This document shows, in pieces, positions 10,590-22,620 of a stretch of 64,000 nucleotides of DNA (positions are counted from its first letter, which is position 1; each line of letters starts with the position of its first letter). The DNA lies in contig NC_092568.1 of NCBI RefSeq assembly GCF_037975245.1, positions 22,222,501-22,286,500 on the forward strand, written 5' to 3'. Position numbers and translations under genes: made by a program. Source of the stretch: Apostichopus japonicus (Eukaryota > Echinodermata > Holothuroidea > Aspidochirotida > Stichopodidae). The notes beneath the pieces were generated by a model, which was not told where the DNA came from, searched no databases, and worked only from the letters and a program-made list of their open reading frames with translations.

Positions 10590-10987
10590 TTATGCACTGA
10601 CATTGTATATAGGCCTACTGTTCCTATCCACTGGTCTTAATTTGGGTCAAAAATTCTGTTCTTGGAAAGGAATGGGAAGAAAGGATACAAACATGGGGGG
10701 GGGGGAGTGACAGCGAGGGAGGGGAAAGGAAGGGTATATATTAACACCATAGCTACATGGCGATAATCCATCAACACAAACGTTTCCAACGACCCAATTC
10801 CCACCCCCCCCCCCCCCCTCATCGGCTCAGCAACTTATTCGGGTTTCACAGGAAATGAATACTCCATTTCTTACGTCCACCAACGTAACTTAAAGTATAG
10901 TTGTTTCCAAACCGTTAGTAAAATTGCAACTTCCTCCAGTGTCACTCGCAATAGTTTGCAATATGTACAGTCTTCCATGTACAATTG
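10590..10987. other. intergenic with G and C homopolymers
   Basis: G run near 10696 and a long C run at about 10803-10819. No gene recognised. Confidence 0.5.
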
Positions 10988-11420
10988 TATTTGGTTATTA
11001 ATGGTATCCTCGCATTGGGGCTATTATGATTATGTCACAAACTATACTATAGGGCTTGGGATATCAATTAGGCCTATACATGAAAAGTGTGGTATAGGCA
11101 ACGGCTAGTATAGGTACCGTCTTGCCGTTCATTGTATTCGGTTATTAATGGTATACTCGCATTGCAGCTATTATATCACAAAGTATACTAGGGCTTGGGA
11201 CGTCAAATAGGCCTATACATAAAAAGTGTGGTAGGCAACGGCTAGTAGGCACCGTCTCATTTTATTTGGTTGTTAATGGTATACTCGCATTGCAGCTATC
11301 ATATCACAAAGTATACTAGGGCTTGGGACGTCAATTAGGCCTATACATGAAAAGTGTGGTATAGGCAACGGCTAGTAGGCACCGTCTTGTAGTTCATTTT
11401 ATTTGGTTATAAATTCTAAA
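10988..11420. repeat. tandem repeat, about 130-147 bp unit, 3 copies plus a partial
   Basis: Unit starts (ATTTGGTTATTAATGG or close variants) fall near 10989, 11136, 11264 and 11400. Each unit then has ACTCGCATTGC, GCTATTAT, AGTATACTAGGGCTTGGGA, TCAATTAGGCCTATACAT, AAAAGTGTGGTA, GGCAACGGCTAGTA and CACCGTCT in order. Indels of 10-20 bases separate the copies, so it is an old local duplication. No coding frame is shared. Confidence 0.85.
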
Positions 11421-11909
11421 CTCGCATTGCATTGCAAGACTGTAATATTAAAAAATATTAACGATATAATTGATATCATAATATATTATTGTACCATGTA
11501 AAACTATGCAACAATATTATTGTGGATGTTTTATATTATATTATTCTGATATAATATTATTGTATGATACTATGACAATCATCGGGTGCGTCGCAAACGA
11601 TCGTAATAGTGATTTTATCACGGTCACGATTACCAGTTCTCTAAACCCTTAAATCATTTCCAGTCCAGTAACGCCCACCCATGGTGAAATATTGGTTACC
11701 GAATCTTTAAGCAATTAGGGTTAAAAAAGAACACTGTCTCCAGACCAAATCTGTGAAATACCTCAAATATTTACAGCGCCATGTGAATCGACACGATTTG
11801 ACTTTCAATGTGCAGCACGTGTACTGTGTTAAATACACGTGGTTATGTTTTATTTGCTTGATTGACCATTTCGTTTCGGGCGTTACATTTTATACATCTT
11901 CCAGTCACT
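11421..11909. other. AT-rich spacer, no gene seen
   Basis: 11440-11570 is very AT-rich with repeated AATATTATTGT-type blocks in both orientations. No gene recognised. Confidence 0.5.
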
Positions 11910-11913
11910 TTAA

Positions 11914-12717
11914 AGCAGCATTTTGCGTTGGGTCGCTTTTTCCACCTTTTTAACATGTGCATCGATTTTTTAACATGTATCAATCATAAAACAGCAAACT
12001 AAGATACCATCCAAGTTTCACCCTGCCAAGAGCGTTAATTAGCGAGTAATTAACGATTTATATCGATAACGAGTAAAAGTGTCCTCGACAAAGTTTTCAT
12101 ATCTCCAAATCCACTAGTTTGAATTCCACCAATCAGTGAATAGTATGTTTATTCATGAGCATTTTGCGTTTGGTCGCCGTTTTCTACTTTTTTGACATGT
12201 CCATCGAGTTTTTTACATACATCAAATCACAAAACAGCAAATTAAGATATTAGCCAAGTATTTCCCTGCCAAAAACGTTAATTGGCGAGTATTCCACATA
12301 CAAAATTAAACCGCATTCAGTTCCCAAACCCACTAGTTTGAATTCAACCAATCAGAGATGCAGGTTTAGTTATGAGCCGTTGCTAAAAATAGATTCAAGA
12401 CTTTGCGTTGGGAGTTGTTATGCAACTCCCTGGTACAACTGCCATATAGACTGTACACAAATCAAGCGTGGTGTTATATTACATATCTGTCAATGACGTT
12501 CGTAGTGTTTAAATATTCATATTATGGGCGAGGTTTATTGGGTTCCCAACGGAAAATATCTTGGAGAACAACAAAGTTGAAAGTTGCAATTTTTTTCGAC
12601 TTTTATGCCACCATTTGAAGTAAAATATAAATAGATAAGCTAGTTATGTATGTCGTTATGGCATAGTGGAGTCAGTGAGGTTGTGAAATATCATAGTCGA
12701 GGACGCAAAATGCTGCT
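11914..12717 (+). mobile_element. MITE-like DNA transposon, copy 1, with internal duplication
   Basis: The element begins AGCAGCATTTTGCG and ends CGCAAAATGCTGCT, perfect 14-bp terminal inverted repeats, and TTAA flanks both ends (11910-11913 and 12718-12721). TTAA target duplication is the hallmark of piggyBac-type transposases, so this is probably a non-autonomous element moved in trans; the superfamily is inferred from the flank alone. Its first about 225 bases are repeated in diverged form at 12157-12340, starting again GAGCATTTTGCG. The later half (about 12340-12700) matches copy 2 in opposite orientation. The open frame at 12403-12618 recurs in copy 2 because the element recurs, and has no known domain. 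Confidence 0.8.
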
Positions 12718-12721
12718 TTAA

Positions 12722-14114
12722 CAGCCTGAACTTGTCATATCCAATTTTGGCGAGCCTCTAATATTCAAATCTCTCTAATATGGGCGGAGCCTGGATATGA
12801 CGAGTCATTTACTTGATAATAATATTATTATCTTGCAGAGAATTAGGAGGAAATTTCAATGTTCGCAACCACGTGGAATGTTAGAGTCAACCACGACCAT
12901 GGTCAGTTCTTTTTGTTCAATTCATATTGTAATTCATATTATGATCACTAGGTTTTTCAAAAGCATTTCTGCTCTATAGTGTCCTATATATATGTTATAT
13001 TTAAGTTTGTCATGTTTTTTTCTCTTTGCGACAATATGAGTAATAACGTTGAATTGAACCGAGTTCTCATACGCTTTATTCATGGATAACTAACACACGT
13101 GACATGTAAGTTGTACCAGTTGCACGACGAGTACCTTCCACCTCTCTCAACCTTTACTATTTAATGAGAAAATGTTACTTTGAGTCAAGTCAAATGCAGA
13201 CATTTCCTGCTTCTGTGGTCAAGTACACGGTCTTCGCGAAAAGCAAGTGAACCATATTTCGTTTATTAGCATGTAGGCCTAAGACTTCTTTCTCGATCAC
13301 TTGCAACACTTAATGAAAACGCTATGACTGAAATAACCCGGCCGCTCTCCTCTAAAGAATTATAATTTAGGCCTATATGCACTCACAAACTGTTTTTACT
13401 CACGCACAATTTCTCTTCAACGTGAACACTGAAACACACTTCTACATGAACAGGTGAACAGTCATCACTCCCCTTCCCTGCCCCATCCCCTCCCTCCCTA
13501 AAGTTAGAGTAGCCACCTCACGCCTTATGACTTTCTCAGTGCTTGTGCCACTATAACTCACAGAACCCTTCGACCGAACTCAGAGAAGTGGGTCTTAAAT
13601 CCAGTTCACCCTTTACAACAAAAGAACAAACAACAAAAGATAACAGAAGAAAACAAAACAAACTGTATTCGAAAACAAAAGTGTTTAGCCTCAGATATTG
13701 TATTGATTTAAATTAAGAAAAACATGAATGTCCATATGGCATTTCATATAGCAGAAGCAATACCAACCCCCACCCCCCCCCCCAAAAAAAAATCATACGA
13801 ATATGCTGCAACTGAAAAACAAGTTGAATTATAAATCATTTGAGCTAGTCACGTGAATAATGCACGAAGATCTTGGCCTCCCGCATCTGTCAACTCAGGG
13901 CTCTTTAAATTTCTCTGTTGTTTATTGACTTGCACTATATTACAAACACACGTCTTCTTGTTGTTCTGGTTTCAGTGATACAACTGCCAAGCTATGACTT
14001 CTATATGAATGCAAATATACGTGCATATTTCTGTTGATGTGGTCAAGGCTTTTTTTTCTTCAAACTGTCGTCATCATATCAAACAATTTTGTCTTTCTTT
14101 ATTCAGCATATGGT
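12722..14114. other. spacer between two inverted MITE copies, no gene seen
   Basis: No gene recognised. It holds a short mixed C/A run near 13770 and CT-rich sequence near 13470-13500. Confidence 0.5.
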
Positions 14115-14118
14115 TTAA

Positions 14119-14734
14119 AGCAGCATTTTGCGTCCTTTTCTATGATTTTTCTCAACCTCACTGATTCCACTTTGCCATAACGACATACATAACTAGCTAA
14201 TCTATTTATATTTTACTTCAAATGGTGGCATAAAAGTCGAAAAAATTGCAACTTTCAACTTTGTTGTTCTCCAAGATATTTTCCGTTGGGAACCCAATAA
14301 ACCTCGCCCATAATATGAATATTTAAACACTACGAACGTCATTGACAGATACGTAATATAACACCACGCTTGATTTGTGTACAATCTATATGGCAGTTGT
14401 ACCAGGGAGTTGCATAACAACTCCCTGGTACAACCAACGCGAAGTCTTGAATCTATTTTTAGCAACGGCTCATAACTAAACCTGCATCTCTGATTGGTTG
14501 AATTCAAACTAGTGGGTTTGGCGGAATTGTATGCGATTAATTTTAACTGTGAAATTTGTCGAGGACACTCTTCTCATTTATCGACATAAATCGTTAATTA
14601 CTCGCTAATTAACGCTCTTGGCAGGGTGAAACTTGGATGGTATCTTAGATTGCTGTTTTATGATTGATACATGTAAAAAAATCGATGCACATGTTAAAAA
14701 AGTGGTAAAAAGCGACCCAACGCAAAATGCTGCT
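14119..14734 (-). mobile_element. MITE-like DNA transposon, copy 2, inverted relative to copy 1
   Basis: 616 bp with the same termini, AGCAGCATTTTGCG and its complement, and TTAA at 14115-14118 and 14735-14738. It lacks the 5' duplication seen in copy 1, so it is nearer the basic form of the family. Sequence identity to copy 1 is high over the central 250 bases, pointing to recent activity of the family. With copy 1 it forms a long inverted repeat with a loop of about 1.4 kb. Confidence 0.85.
14397..14433. repeat. perfect 16-bp-arm hairpin inside MITE copy 2
   Basis: TTGTACCAGGGAGTTG, five bases (CATAA), then CAACTCCCTGGTACAA. Copy 1 keeps only a shorter version (GGAGTTG TTATG CAACTCC at about 12411-12429), so one arm has been lost or changed there. 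Confidence 0.85.
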
Positions 14735-14996
14735 TTAAAGCAAATTCAAAGCGAGCTTTGGAAGAAATGCCATCAAAGATGATCATATATAGGATACTGA
14801 AGCACCCCACCACGTATAATCTTGAAGAAAAAAGACAACACGCAGCTTGCAGACATTTTCGGATAATGTCGTTTGGGTTGCTTCAATGGATGCCTGTTCC
14901 GAGCGATATATGTATACTGGTTCATCAATATACTATACACTACACATCGTCATACGCACCTCCACCATAAGGGTTATTATAAGGAATGCGTTTCAA

Positions 14997-15132
14997 TCTT
15001 TATATATATTTAAATATGTATATATTATATTATATATATATATATATATATATATTTATTTATATATTTATATATAAATATATGGCTCGGTTATATATAT
15101 ATATATATATATTTATTTATTTATAAATATAT
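14997..15132. repeat. (TA)n-rich tract, two runs
   Basis: Two TA runs each followed by TTTATTTAT and AAATATATGGCTCGG, so the tract contains a local duplication of about 60 bases (TATGGCTCGG at about 15081 and 15130). Confidence 0.85.
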
Positions 15133-17640
15133 GGCTCGGATTAATCCTCTCGTTTGTAGCAGATATGTGTTAAAGTTACATAGAATAGGGCTACTACAAG
15201 CATATTATATTATATTTCGAAGCTTGGCACCAGTCCAAGAACTGACTTGTTGCACCCCGGTTGATTAAATTGCCCTGTATCGGCTATCGCAGGATAAAAT
15301 CATAATGATGAAAACTCCTCAACATCATTTATTTAATGACGTCACGTTTTTCCTGGTTTTACTCAACTCTCTTACGTTGTTATATAACTAACTATAGTCT
15401 GACATACTTCTAATTGAAAATGTCATGTCACCCCTGCGCGGGAAGCTTTCAGTAATTCGCAATTACAGGCCATGCAAATATCCTGCAGATTTCAGGCCTC
15501 AGCGAAAGAGTCCTTAAATGATTTTAGCCAGGTGAACAAAGAAGGACATTCTACGCGGAAAATTATTAGTGACAACTTGGTAATTTTCACGTCATTTGAG
15601 CAGGCATTGTTCGGACTGGCTGAAAAAAACAGCTGTATGCGTTTGGATGTCAATGGAACAGCAAGGTTATTATAACTAAATCGCTATGGTTATTAAAACT
15701 CCAAATAACATTGTCTTTGATCAAATTAAGAATGTCTTTTGGATTGCTTTTATGTACCATAACGAATTTTAAATGAATGTAATTTAGTCAGTCGACCATA
15801 CAAAATTCTATTGTCCTGACAAATCATACGTTGTAGAGACATGTTGTCCCCCTCAATATAAGCATTAAATCACATGCAATAGCAATTTGTAAGCATTCAT
15901 AATTTTTGACCTTAGTTTCCCTTTATGTAATACAAGTTATAAAACTTGACTATACAGTATAGCCAATGGTTGTCTTAAAAAGAAAGTCAAGGTCAAAATT
16001 TCTTTTCGATATGTTAAAGAGGAACATAATCTAAGCATTCTGGTGAAATTAACATTCAATTTCTATGTACCGTTCTTGAGATATTGACAGTTGAAGTTGA
16101 CACTTTTCGTACCAAAAGTGAATTTGAAGCAAGCAGGTCGATGTCATAGTTGCACACTGACAAATAATGTTTTTTTTTCTCTTTATTTTTCTATTGATTT
16201 GATCTTGGATTGGATAGAGTTACTCGTTTGTCTAAAGGGGATGAAAAGTTTATAAAATATCAATACCTATGGTACATTCACGATGCATCCAATTGTGGAG
16301 TATAAAATTAGACGTACATTCTAAAGAAATACAAAGCATTATCCCCCCCCCCCCCCCACTAGCATTGCATCATTTTATATTAATATTCAGAAATGAAGCG
16401 ATAACCTGCCCGCGACCCCTATACCCCTCCCCCATTTGATTACTGCAAGTCCGTGTTTTTATGGTGAAGTTAAGCATAAACATGCATGTGCGTCGATATT
16501 GCTAGTTTTCCTATCGTGTGTATGGAAAAATTGTAATTGTAAGTCCTGAAGGTGAACCGTCTTGTTATGTAGTGTGCTTCCTTTCCACGTGGCAGTCGTC
16601 TTGACAAAATGCATTTTTCTCGAGATCTTGACCTTAAAAAAACAAAGAATTTATGTAAGACCTCTCGCAGATTCACTGTTTCGCGACCCTGAAATACTAA
16701 CCACGGATATCGAGATAGTTATCCCCTCGAGTTACGGATAACCTCGCAGTATTAGCGACGGGTGAGGTCATCTGTGGTTATGCCCACGCGACTTGCACAC
16801 GAACAGGTCACGTGTAGCGGGGCGGGCGAGCTGATGTGAGGTAACAAACAGGTGTCATGGAGGTAAAGGTATGTGGTCCCATAAATTTTAACGGGATAAT
16901 ATATAGCCGCGTGATCCACGGTACAAATGAAGGTTTGTCTGACGTCACCATAAGAAAAACCATGTCTGAGTTAACAGGTACAGCAGCTCCACACTGAATG
17001 CAGGACAAAAGGACCGTTTTGGCGGGAAATGCTGCGCAAAATGTGTTTACTGTAGAAAGGCATATATACCTGTATACCCGCAGTTCACATACGGTGACCG
17101 CTCCCTGTGAATATTTAACGGAGCATTGCAAGTTGCAACGCACTCATGAATGAACAAAGAAGATTGTGGTAATACCTTTCATCGTTCTGTATAAATCTGC
17201 CATACAGCATATTACAGGAACACTGACTTTAGACAACAAAATATAAACTAAACGTTAAGTTGAGAAATTACTCTTATCGTCAAACAATGGAACATCCACA
17301 GTGACTGGACTACCGACATATATATGGCAATTTATTGAAACAGCATTTTAGGTTGAATTAGTCAAGATTGTTGTGACATTAATGCAACAAACAAAAGATA
17401 AGTTTCAGTAATTCTTGACGGTAGGTTATATATGATGTGGTGGTGAGAGATCATTCACCAACGTGATTTTAGTGAATCAGAACAGATAGCCTAACAATGC
17501 CTCCTCATACCCCAGCGCCACGTATGTCCAGAGAGTTGCTTGGGTATAAGCTCTAACAACACCCTGTTCCATCAGACCATGCGGAAAACACACATGAAAT
17601 AATCTGAAAATCTCGAAATAGGGTACTTTTCAACGATACA
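15133..17640. other. intergenic, no gene seen
   Basis: The largest frames (plus 15472-15675, minus 16808-17143) show no recognisable domain and no clear splice or start context. A long C run sits at about 16344. 16680-17130 is richer in CpG than its surroundings and might hold a promoter, but I cannot support a gene. Confidence 0.45.
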
Positions 17641-17654
17641 AATGCGTATGCATA

Positions 17655-17832
17655 ATTATTCTGATTGTGTATGTCCATTACGACTGCATATGTATCGCAA
17701 TTGTGTATGTTCATGGGGACTGCATTATCTGCATATGTATTGCGACTGCATATGTATTCCGATCGTGTATGTCCGTTGCGACTGCATGTATATTGCGATT
17801 TTGTATGTACATTGCGGCTGATTGTTATGCGG
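17655..17832. repeat. imperfect tandem repeat, about 18-36 bp unit
   Basis: Variants of TGCGACTGCATATGTAT and CGATTGTGTATGT alternate about eight times. The overlapping open frames on both strands (Tyr/Val-rich plus, Asn/Thr-rich minus) come from the repeat and are not genes. Confidence 0.75.
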
Positions 17833-18660
17833 TTGTGTACCGTAATTGATATACACACACATAACTGAACAATGAAGAAATTGTGTACGCTCGGTTTGGT
17901 CATTTCTTTACAAATGGCGTTCCATACTTAATAAGTGTAATTTTGTATTCATTATTTGATCTCCTGTCATGGCAGAATGCACAGAGAATATATTTTTATT
18001 AAAGCGTTATTTATATGTAACGGCTATACGGAGTCTACATGTGAAATCATTATTATTGTGATTTGTGTAAATCTTGTACCATTTTAACTGTTGTTAAATA
18101 GTTTGTTTATATGGTTGATTAATAATACTTACAATGCCCTCAACCATTAGCATCTTATGTGCGTATCGTTATGATCTAACCTATATTTAATTAATGTGAG
18201 AGTATTGAAAGCACTTTAGGTTATTGTTCTAACAAGAACCCACATTTGGGATATTTAGTAATTTTTATTATGTATTGTTGTCATGTTTTCGAGCATTACC
18301 CGTCCCTGTAATGTAAACGTATTTATTATTATGGTTGGTACAAAGTGTCGCCTATGCGAGCTATGTTTAGATCCCATGATGCAATGCTACACCTTTATTA
18401 GTTACCATGTTTTCCTGTAGAAAAACCTAAATACTACATAGTATATGATACCTCTCTTTATCTTACTTGTCTGTCTGCACACACACACACACGCATGTTT
18501 GTATTTCATTCCAACCGAGGACCCCATTGTATTTTCCATTGTTCAAATCACCGTACCCTAACCTTAACAATACACCATACAATAGAATTCTTCCGAGGAC
18601 GTGGTGATTCTTTAGAAATCACAACCGAGGACCTGGAATTCTTTTGTTCAAGTCCTCGGT
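17833..18660. other. intergenic, no gene seen
   Basis: AT-rich, no gene recognised. CGAGGAC occurs several times at 18516-18660 (CCGAGGACC or close variants), possibly a small repeat. Confidence 0.45.
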
Positions 18661-18674
18661 CAGATAGAGAAACA

Positions 18675-18747
18675 AACGCACACACACGCGCACAAACACA
18701 CACACACACATATATATATATATACATATACATATATATATGTATAT

Positions 18748-18804
<57 letters not shown>

Positions 18805-18845
18805 AATATTTATATATATATATATTTATATATATATAAATATTA

Positions 18846-18877
<32 letters not shown>

Positions 18878-18878
18878 T

Positions 18879-18910
<32 letters not shown>

Positions 18911-18960
18911 TATACACACATATATAGATTATTATATATATATACACACACACATATATA
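18675..18960. repeat. (CA)n then (TA)n microsatellite block
   Basis: (CA)n with CG interruptions to about 18710, then about 250 bases of TA with AAATATT and CACACA interruptions. It directly abuts the left arm of the inverted repeat at 18967. Confidence 0.9.
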
Positions 18961-18966
18961 CTATGT

Positions 18967-19336
18967 GCCAACCTATTAATAAAAGATGCATGCTTGCGCG
19001 ACATGTCGCCAAATCACTTCGAAGCTAAGGTAACAATATAGGAGCAAAATACTTGAGTTTCCATGGCAACTGTATGGTTTTGAAGTACTTTGCCCCCGCT
19101 TGTGCCATGTTCTTGGCGTGTCGATGCGGTAAAAGTTTCAGAATTTGCTCACCTCTTATCATTAATACCCTATTTCGTGCAACATTGCGTTTCAATAAAA
19201 TTTTAATTATCGTATCATATGTGAACACGAAGGTATGTGTCGCATGCATGTGAGTTGGGAGCACTAACACGGACGGTATAAACGGCGCTCTCTATTGTGT
19301 CGTGATGTGCTGCCGATGATGTGTCCGTTCAGTGCT
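18967..19336 (+). repeat. long inverted repeat, left arm (370 bp)
   Basis: This arm starts GCCAACCTATTAATAAA and ends TCCGTTCAGTG. Its reverse complement occurs at 21060-21429 with many shared blocks, including GCATGCTTGCGCGACATG, TTGCCCCCGC-type sequence, ACGCAATGTTGC, GGAGCACT and CACAATAGAGAG. The outer edge touches a (TA)n block on both sides, which suggests the two arms are the ends of one foldback-type mobile element of about 2.5 kb. Confidence 0.8.
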
Positions 19337-19697
19337 GTAATAAGGTGACAGCCTTCCAAAAGAGTAGCTTTATTATTCTGCTGTTCTGAGCTATGAGCGT
19401 GGCTTAAACTGGCACCGAAACACCTGCTCACTGAAACTCGTAATCATCACTTATTAAGAATGCGGAGAATTAGTTGGTTAACCTTTGTTGATGCAGATAT
19501 AGGTTCTTTGTTCATGATATTAATTTCAGTTTGTTCGTTCTTCTTATTCTGTACAGTGAGAATTGTGATGATGAAGAAGATATGCCATACATACACATAT
19601 ATAAATTTGAGGGCAAAACACACTTGAAGCGTGGTACATTATCTTACTTTCGTATTGGATTGGAAAGAAGAGCGTATTTATGTAATCATTATATATT

Positions 19698-19728
<31 letters not shown>

Positions 19729-21059
19729 TGTGTGAAATTGTGTTCCCAATTAACCTACAATCTATGAAAGGTCGAACCGACATGTCACGTTGACTGAAAC
19801 TGAATATTTTAATAAATATTTATATTGTAGCTCATAGCGATCAAACATAAACTTGGTGAACTTTTAATTGATCCACAAATAGAGATTACATACTGGCCTA
19901 TATGACAATGTAGGTCAGTTCAAACTATGCCTATATATTGGGCTATCGATCACGGTTCAGAATCAATCATTTATTACTGCATTAGTAGGCCTGCATACTA
20001 CGGTTATCCCTGTAGGTCTATAGATATATTATTGTAACATATATGTGTGTAACTTCTACATGTATCGTGTTTTTGCAGTGTATACGTGCGCAGTCAATAA
20101 TATCAATACTGCAGGAAGCACGTAAATCGTTATTATTGTCACTCTGCTACAGTTGTCTCTTTGGCTAATGTTTCGATACTGAGCTGAATCGATATACCGG
20201 TCATGTCGTATGCAAAGTTGTGTCAGTAGCCCAGAACCCTCACTCCCCCCCCCCCCCCCAAATAAAATGAGTACACAGGCATTGCTACAAGTTTCCTTCA
20301 TTAAACACCTGCACCTTCATGGTAGACTTTAATAGCTATAAAATAACTTTCAGAGGCAGAGCAATGGGGAACGATTGGAGACAGGAGAGGGGGGGGGGGG
20401 AGTGGAGAGGGTGAGGGGAGTGTCAGATATCAATGATTTTTTTGATCACTTTAAGCGATATGTAAAATTTGAGGCCGCATTGAATGCGGTACTGTGTATG
20501 AAATCTTTTGTATTCAGTGGGTTGATTGTGTGTGTTGGTCGAGTGCCGTGTGGGGTAGGGGGGGGGGGTAGGTGGTGACAATATCGGATCTTCTGAAAGG
20601 AACGTCTTGTCAAGCCGTAGGGATCTTAATAATAATACTTGTGTCAGTGGTCTTTGTCCGTTCGTGTTATCTTGCGGTTATGGCACATGAAGCTAATTTA
20701 ATACTGACATAACTGCACGACACCAATATGGCGTGCAGTCGATGTAGTATTCTGGATGGGACACTCGGTAGGTGTCTATAGCCTAAATTTGCTTGTCAAC
20801 AGGTTAGGTTTCCGAAGAGATGGGGTGGTTATTTGTGAAACCAGTCGAGGAAGGAACCCAGTGTGTTTGGTATGAAACTCATTTCATATTATATTACAGT
20901 AGCATATAGTATATTATTTGTTATTGTAAATATATATATTTTCATGGTAAAGCTGTTCTGTAGATACCCATGCATAAACCTGGCCTGTTTAGACACACGT
21001 GCAGACTGGCTAAGCGAACACCCATCCATGTGTATTTCACGGTTCATCATGAAGATGAA
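19337..21059. other. core between inverted repeat arms, no gene seen
   Basis: No transposase or other coding segment is recognised. It holds a (TA)n run at 19691-19720, a C run at 20246, G-rich tracts at 20388-20420 and 20555-20575, and several TAGGCCT-type motifs. If this is a mobile element it is non-autonomous. Confidence 0.5.
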
Positions 21060-21429
21060 CACTGAACGGTCACATCATCACATCACGACACAATAGAGAG
21101 TGCTATATATAGTGCTCCCAACTCGCATGTATCCGACACATATACCTTCGTGTTGTTCACTTGTAATTATACTCACTATGAGACAATAATTAAACTTATA
21201 ATTGAAACGCAATGTTGCACGAAATAGGGTATTAATTATAAGAGGTAAGCATTTCTGAAACTTTTAACGCATCAACACGCCAAGAACATGGGACACGCGG
21301 GGGCAAAGTACTTTAGAATCATAGCGTTGCCATGGAAACCCAAATATGCAACTCCTATATTGTTACCTTAGCTTCGGGGTGATTTGGCGGCATGTCGCGC
21401 AAGCATGCATCATTTATTAATAGGTCGGC
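21060..21429 (-). repeat. long inverted repeat, right arm (370 bp)
   Basis: Reverse-complement partner of 18967-19336, diverged by substitutions and small indels. The outer end GGTCGGC meets (TA)n at 21430. Confidence 0.8.
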
Positions 21430-21545
21430 ATATATATATATATATATTATATATATATATATATATATTATATGTTATATATATCAATATATATATTATA
21501 TAATATATCAATATATATATATTATATAATTTTATATATTATATC
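21430..21545. repeat. (TA)n-rich tract with ATATCA units
   Basis: TA runs with repeated ATATATCAATATATATATTATATAAT blocks, mirroring the (TA)n block outside the left arm. Confidence 0.85.
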
Positions 21546-22557
21546 AATTAACTTCATTATAAATTGAAAATTATTATTTCAATTATAACATGTTTCCTAA
21601 ACGCAATTTATGAGGCCTTTTATACCCATGAGTGAGCTTTTCTCGAATCCTTTCCTATGTCTTGTCGCTGCCTTAAAGGTATAAAATCAGATAAACTCAT
21701 CAATCTTTCTCTTATTATAAGCCTACATCAGGCCGATTATTATTGTTCTCCCTAACCCACCCTCATCTTCTTCTCCTCTCATGAAACCCTTTCAAAGGCG
21801 AGAGAGAGAGAAAAAAGAAATAAATTTCTATTCAATCCATTCATATTAGCCACGAGTCCCTTGTATGAAAATACATCTACCGCTGTGAGGAATTTAAATA
21901 GCTTTGCATTATAGTCCATATAACCACTGTACCTCCGGAGGCTTTGAGCAGCGTGCGTTCAGGGATCGAACAAAGGAAGGTCGCTAGTTTCATTTTGATT
22001 ATTAAGACTGCAGTGTGCTGTGCGTAACAAGGTTTCTCAAAGACCGTTATATAATTACACCAATTTATTTCTCGCTGATTACACTTTCAACCATGCAGAA
22101 AAGTAAGATTTATTCGACTGGGCGACGACGTCAGGAGGCTGCACATAGTGATCGCATACAATAAGGGACGATATCGTGTTAAGTAAAGTTGGAATTTTTG
22201 TTGATTGAAATAAAGCTATATCGGTTCGCTATAGAATTGAGCACGCAATAAGATCTACTTTTAATACAATATATGCACGTCTTCATTGCATCTGCACGTC
22301 GTATCACGCTCGCCAGCGGAAGGTTCAAAAATCGATCGAGGTTCAACATGAACCAAGAAAAAAAAAAGAGATAAAAAAAGATACATTACACATGACACAT
22401 GTACACACATATCACGCACACACACACACACAAAGAGTTAAACAGTCTCATTTTAGGGATTCATGACATACTGTTTACATTGTTGTATTTTGTGCTGTGT
22501 TATATTGACTGAAGACACAATCTTGTATTAATGCAGCTGGCGGCATTTGCGACAAAA
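21546..22557. other. intergenic, no gene seen
   Basis: No supported gene; (CA)n near 22418-22432 and a short GA run near 21800. Confidence 0.45.
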
Positions 22558-22597
22558 TGTGTAGCATATATATATATATATATATATATGCTACACA
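22558..22597. repeat. 40-bp perfect palindrome with (AT) core
   Basis: TGTGTAGCA, then (TA)n, then TGCTACACA: every base pairs with its mirror partner. It is followed by another (TA)n run to 22620. Such a sequence can extrude as a cruciform. Confidence 0.9.
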
Positions 22598-22620
22598 CAT
22601 ATATATATATATATATATAT

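Noticed and set aside
12403-12618. Same peptide encoded here and at 14202-14507 on the other strand, first read as a conserved gene
   Set aside because: Both copies lie inside TTAA-flanked MITEs, so the match is due to the mobile element and no domain is visible.
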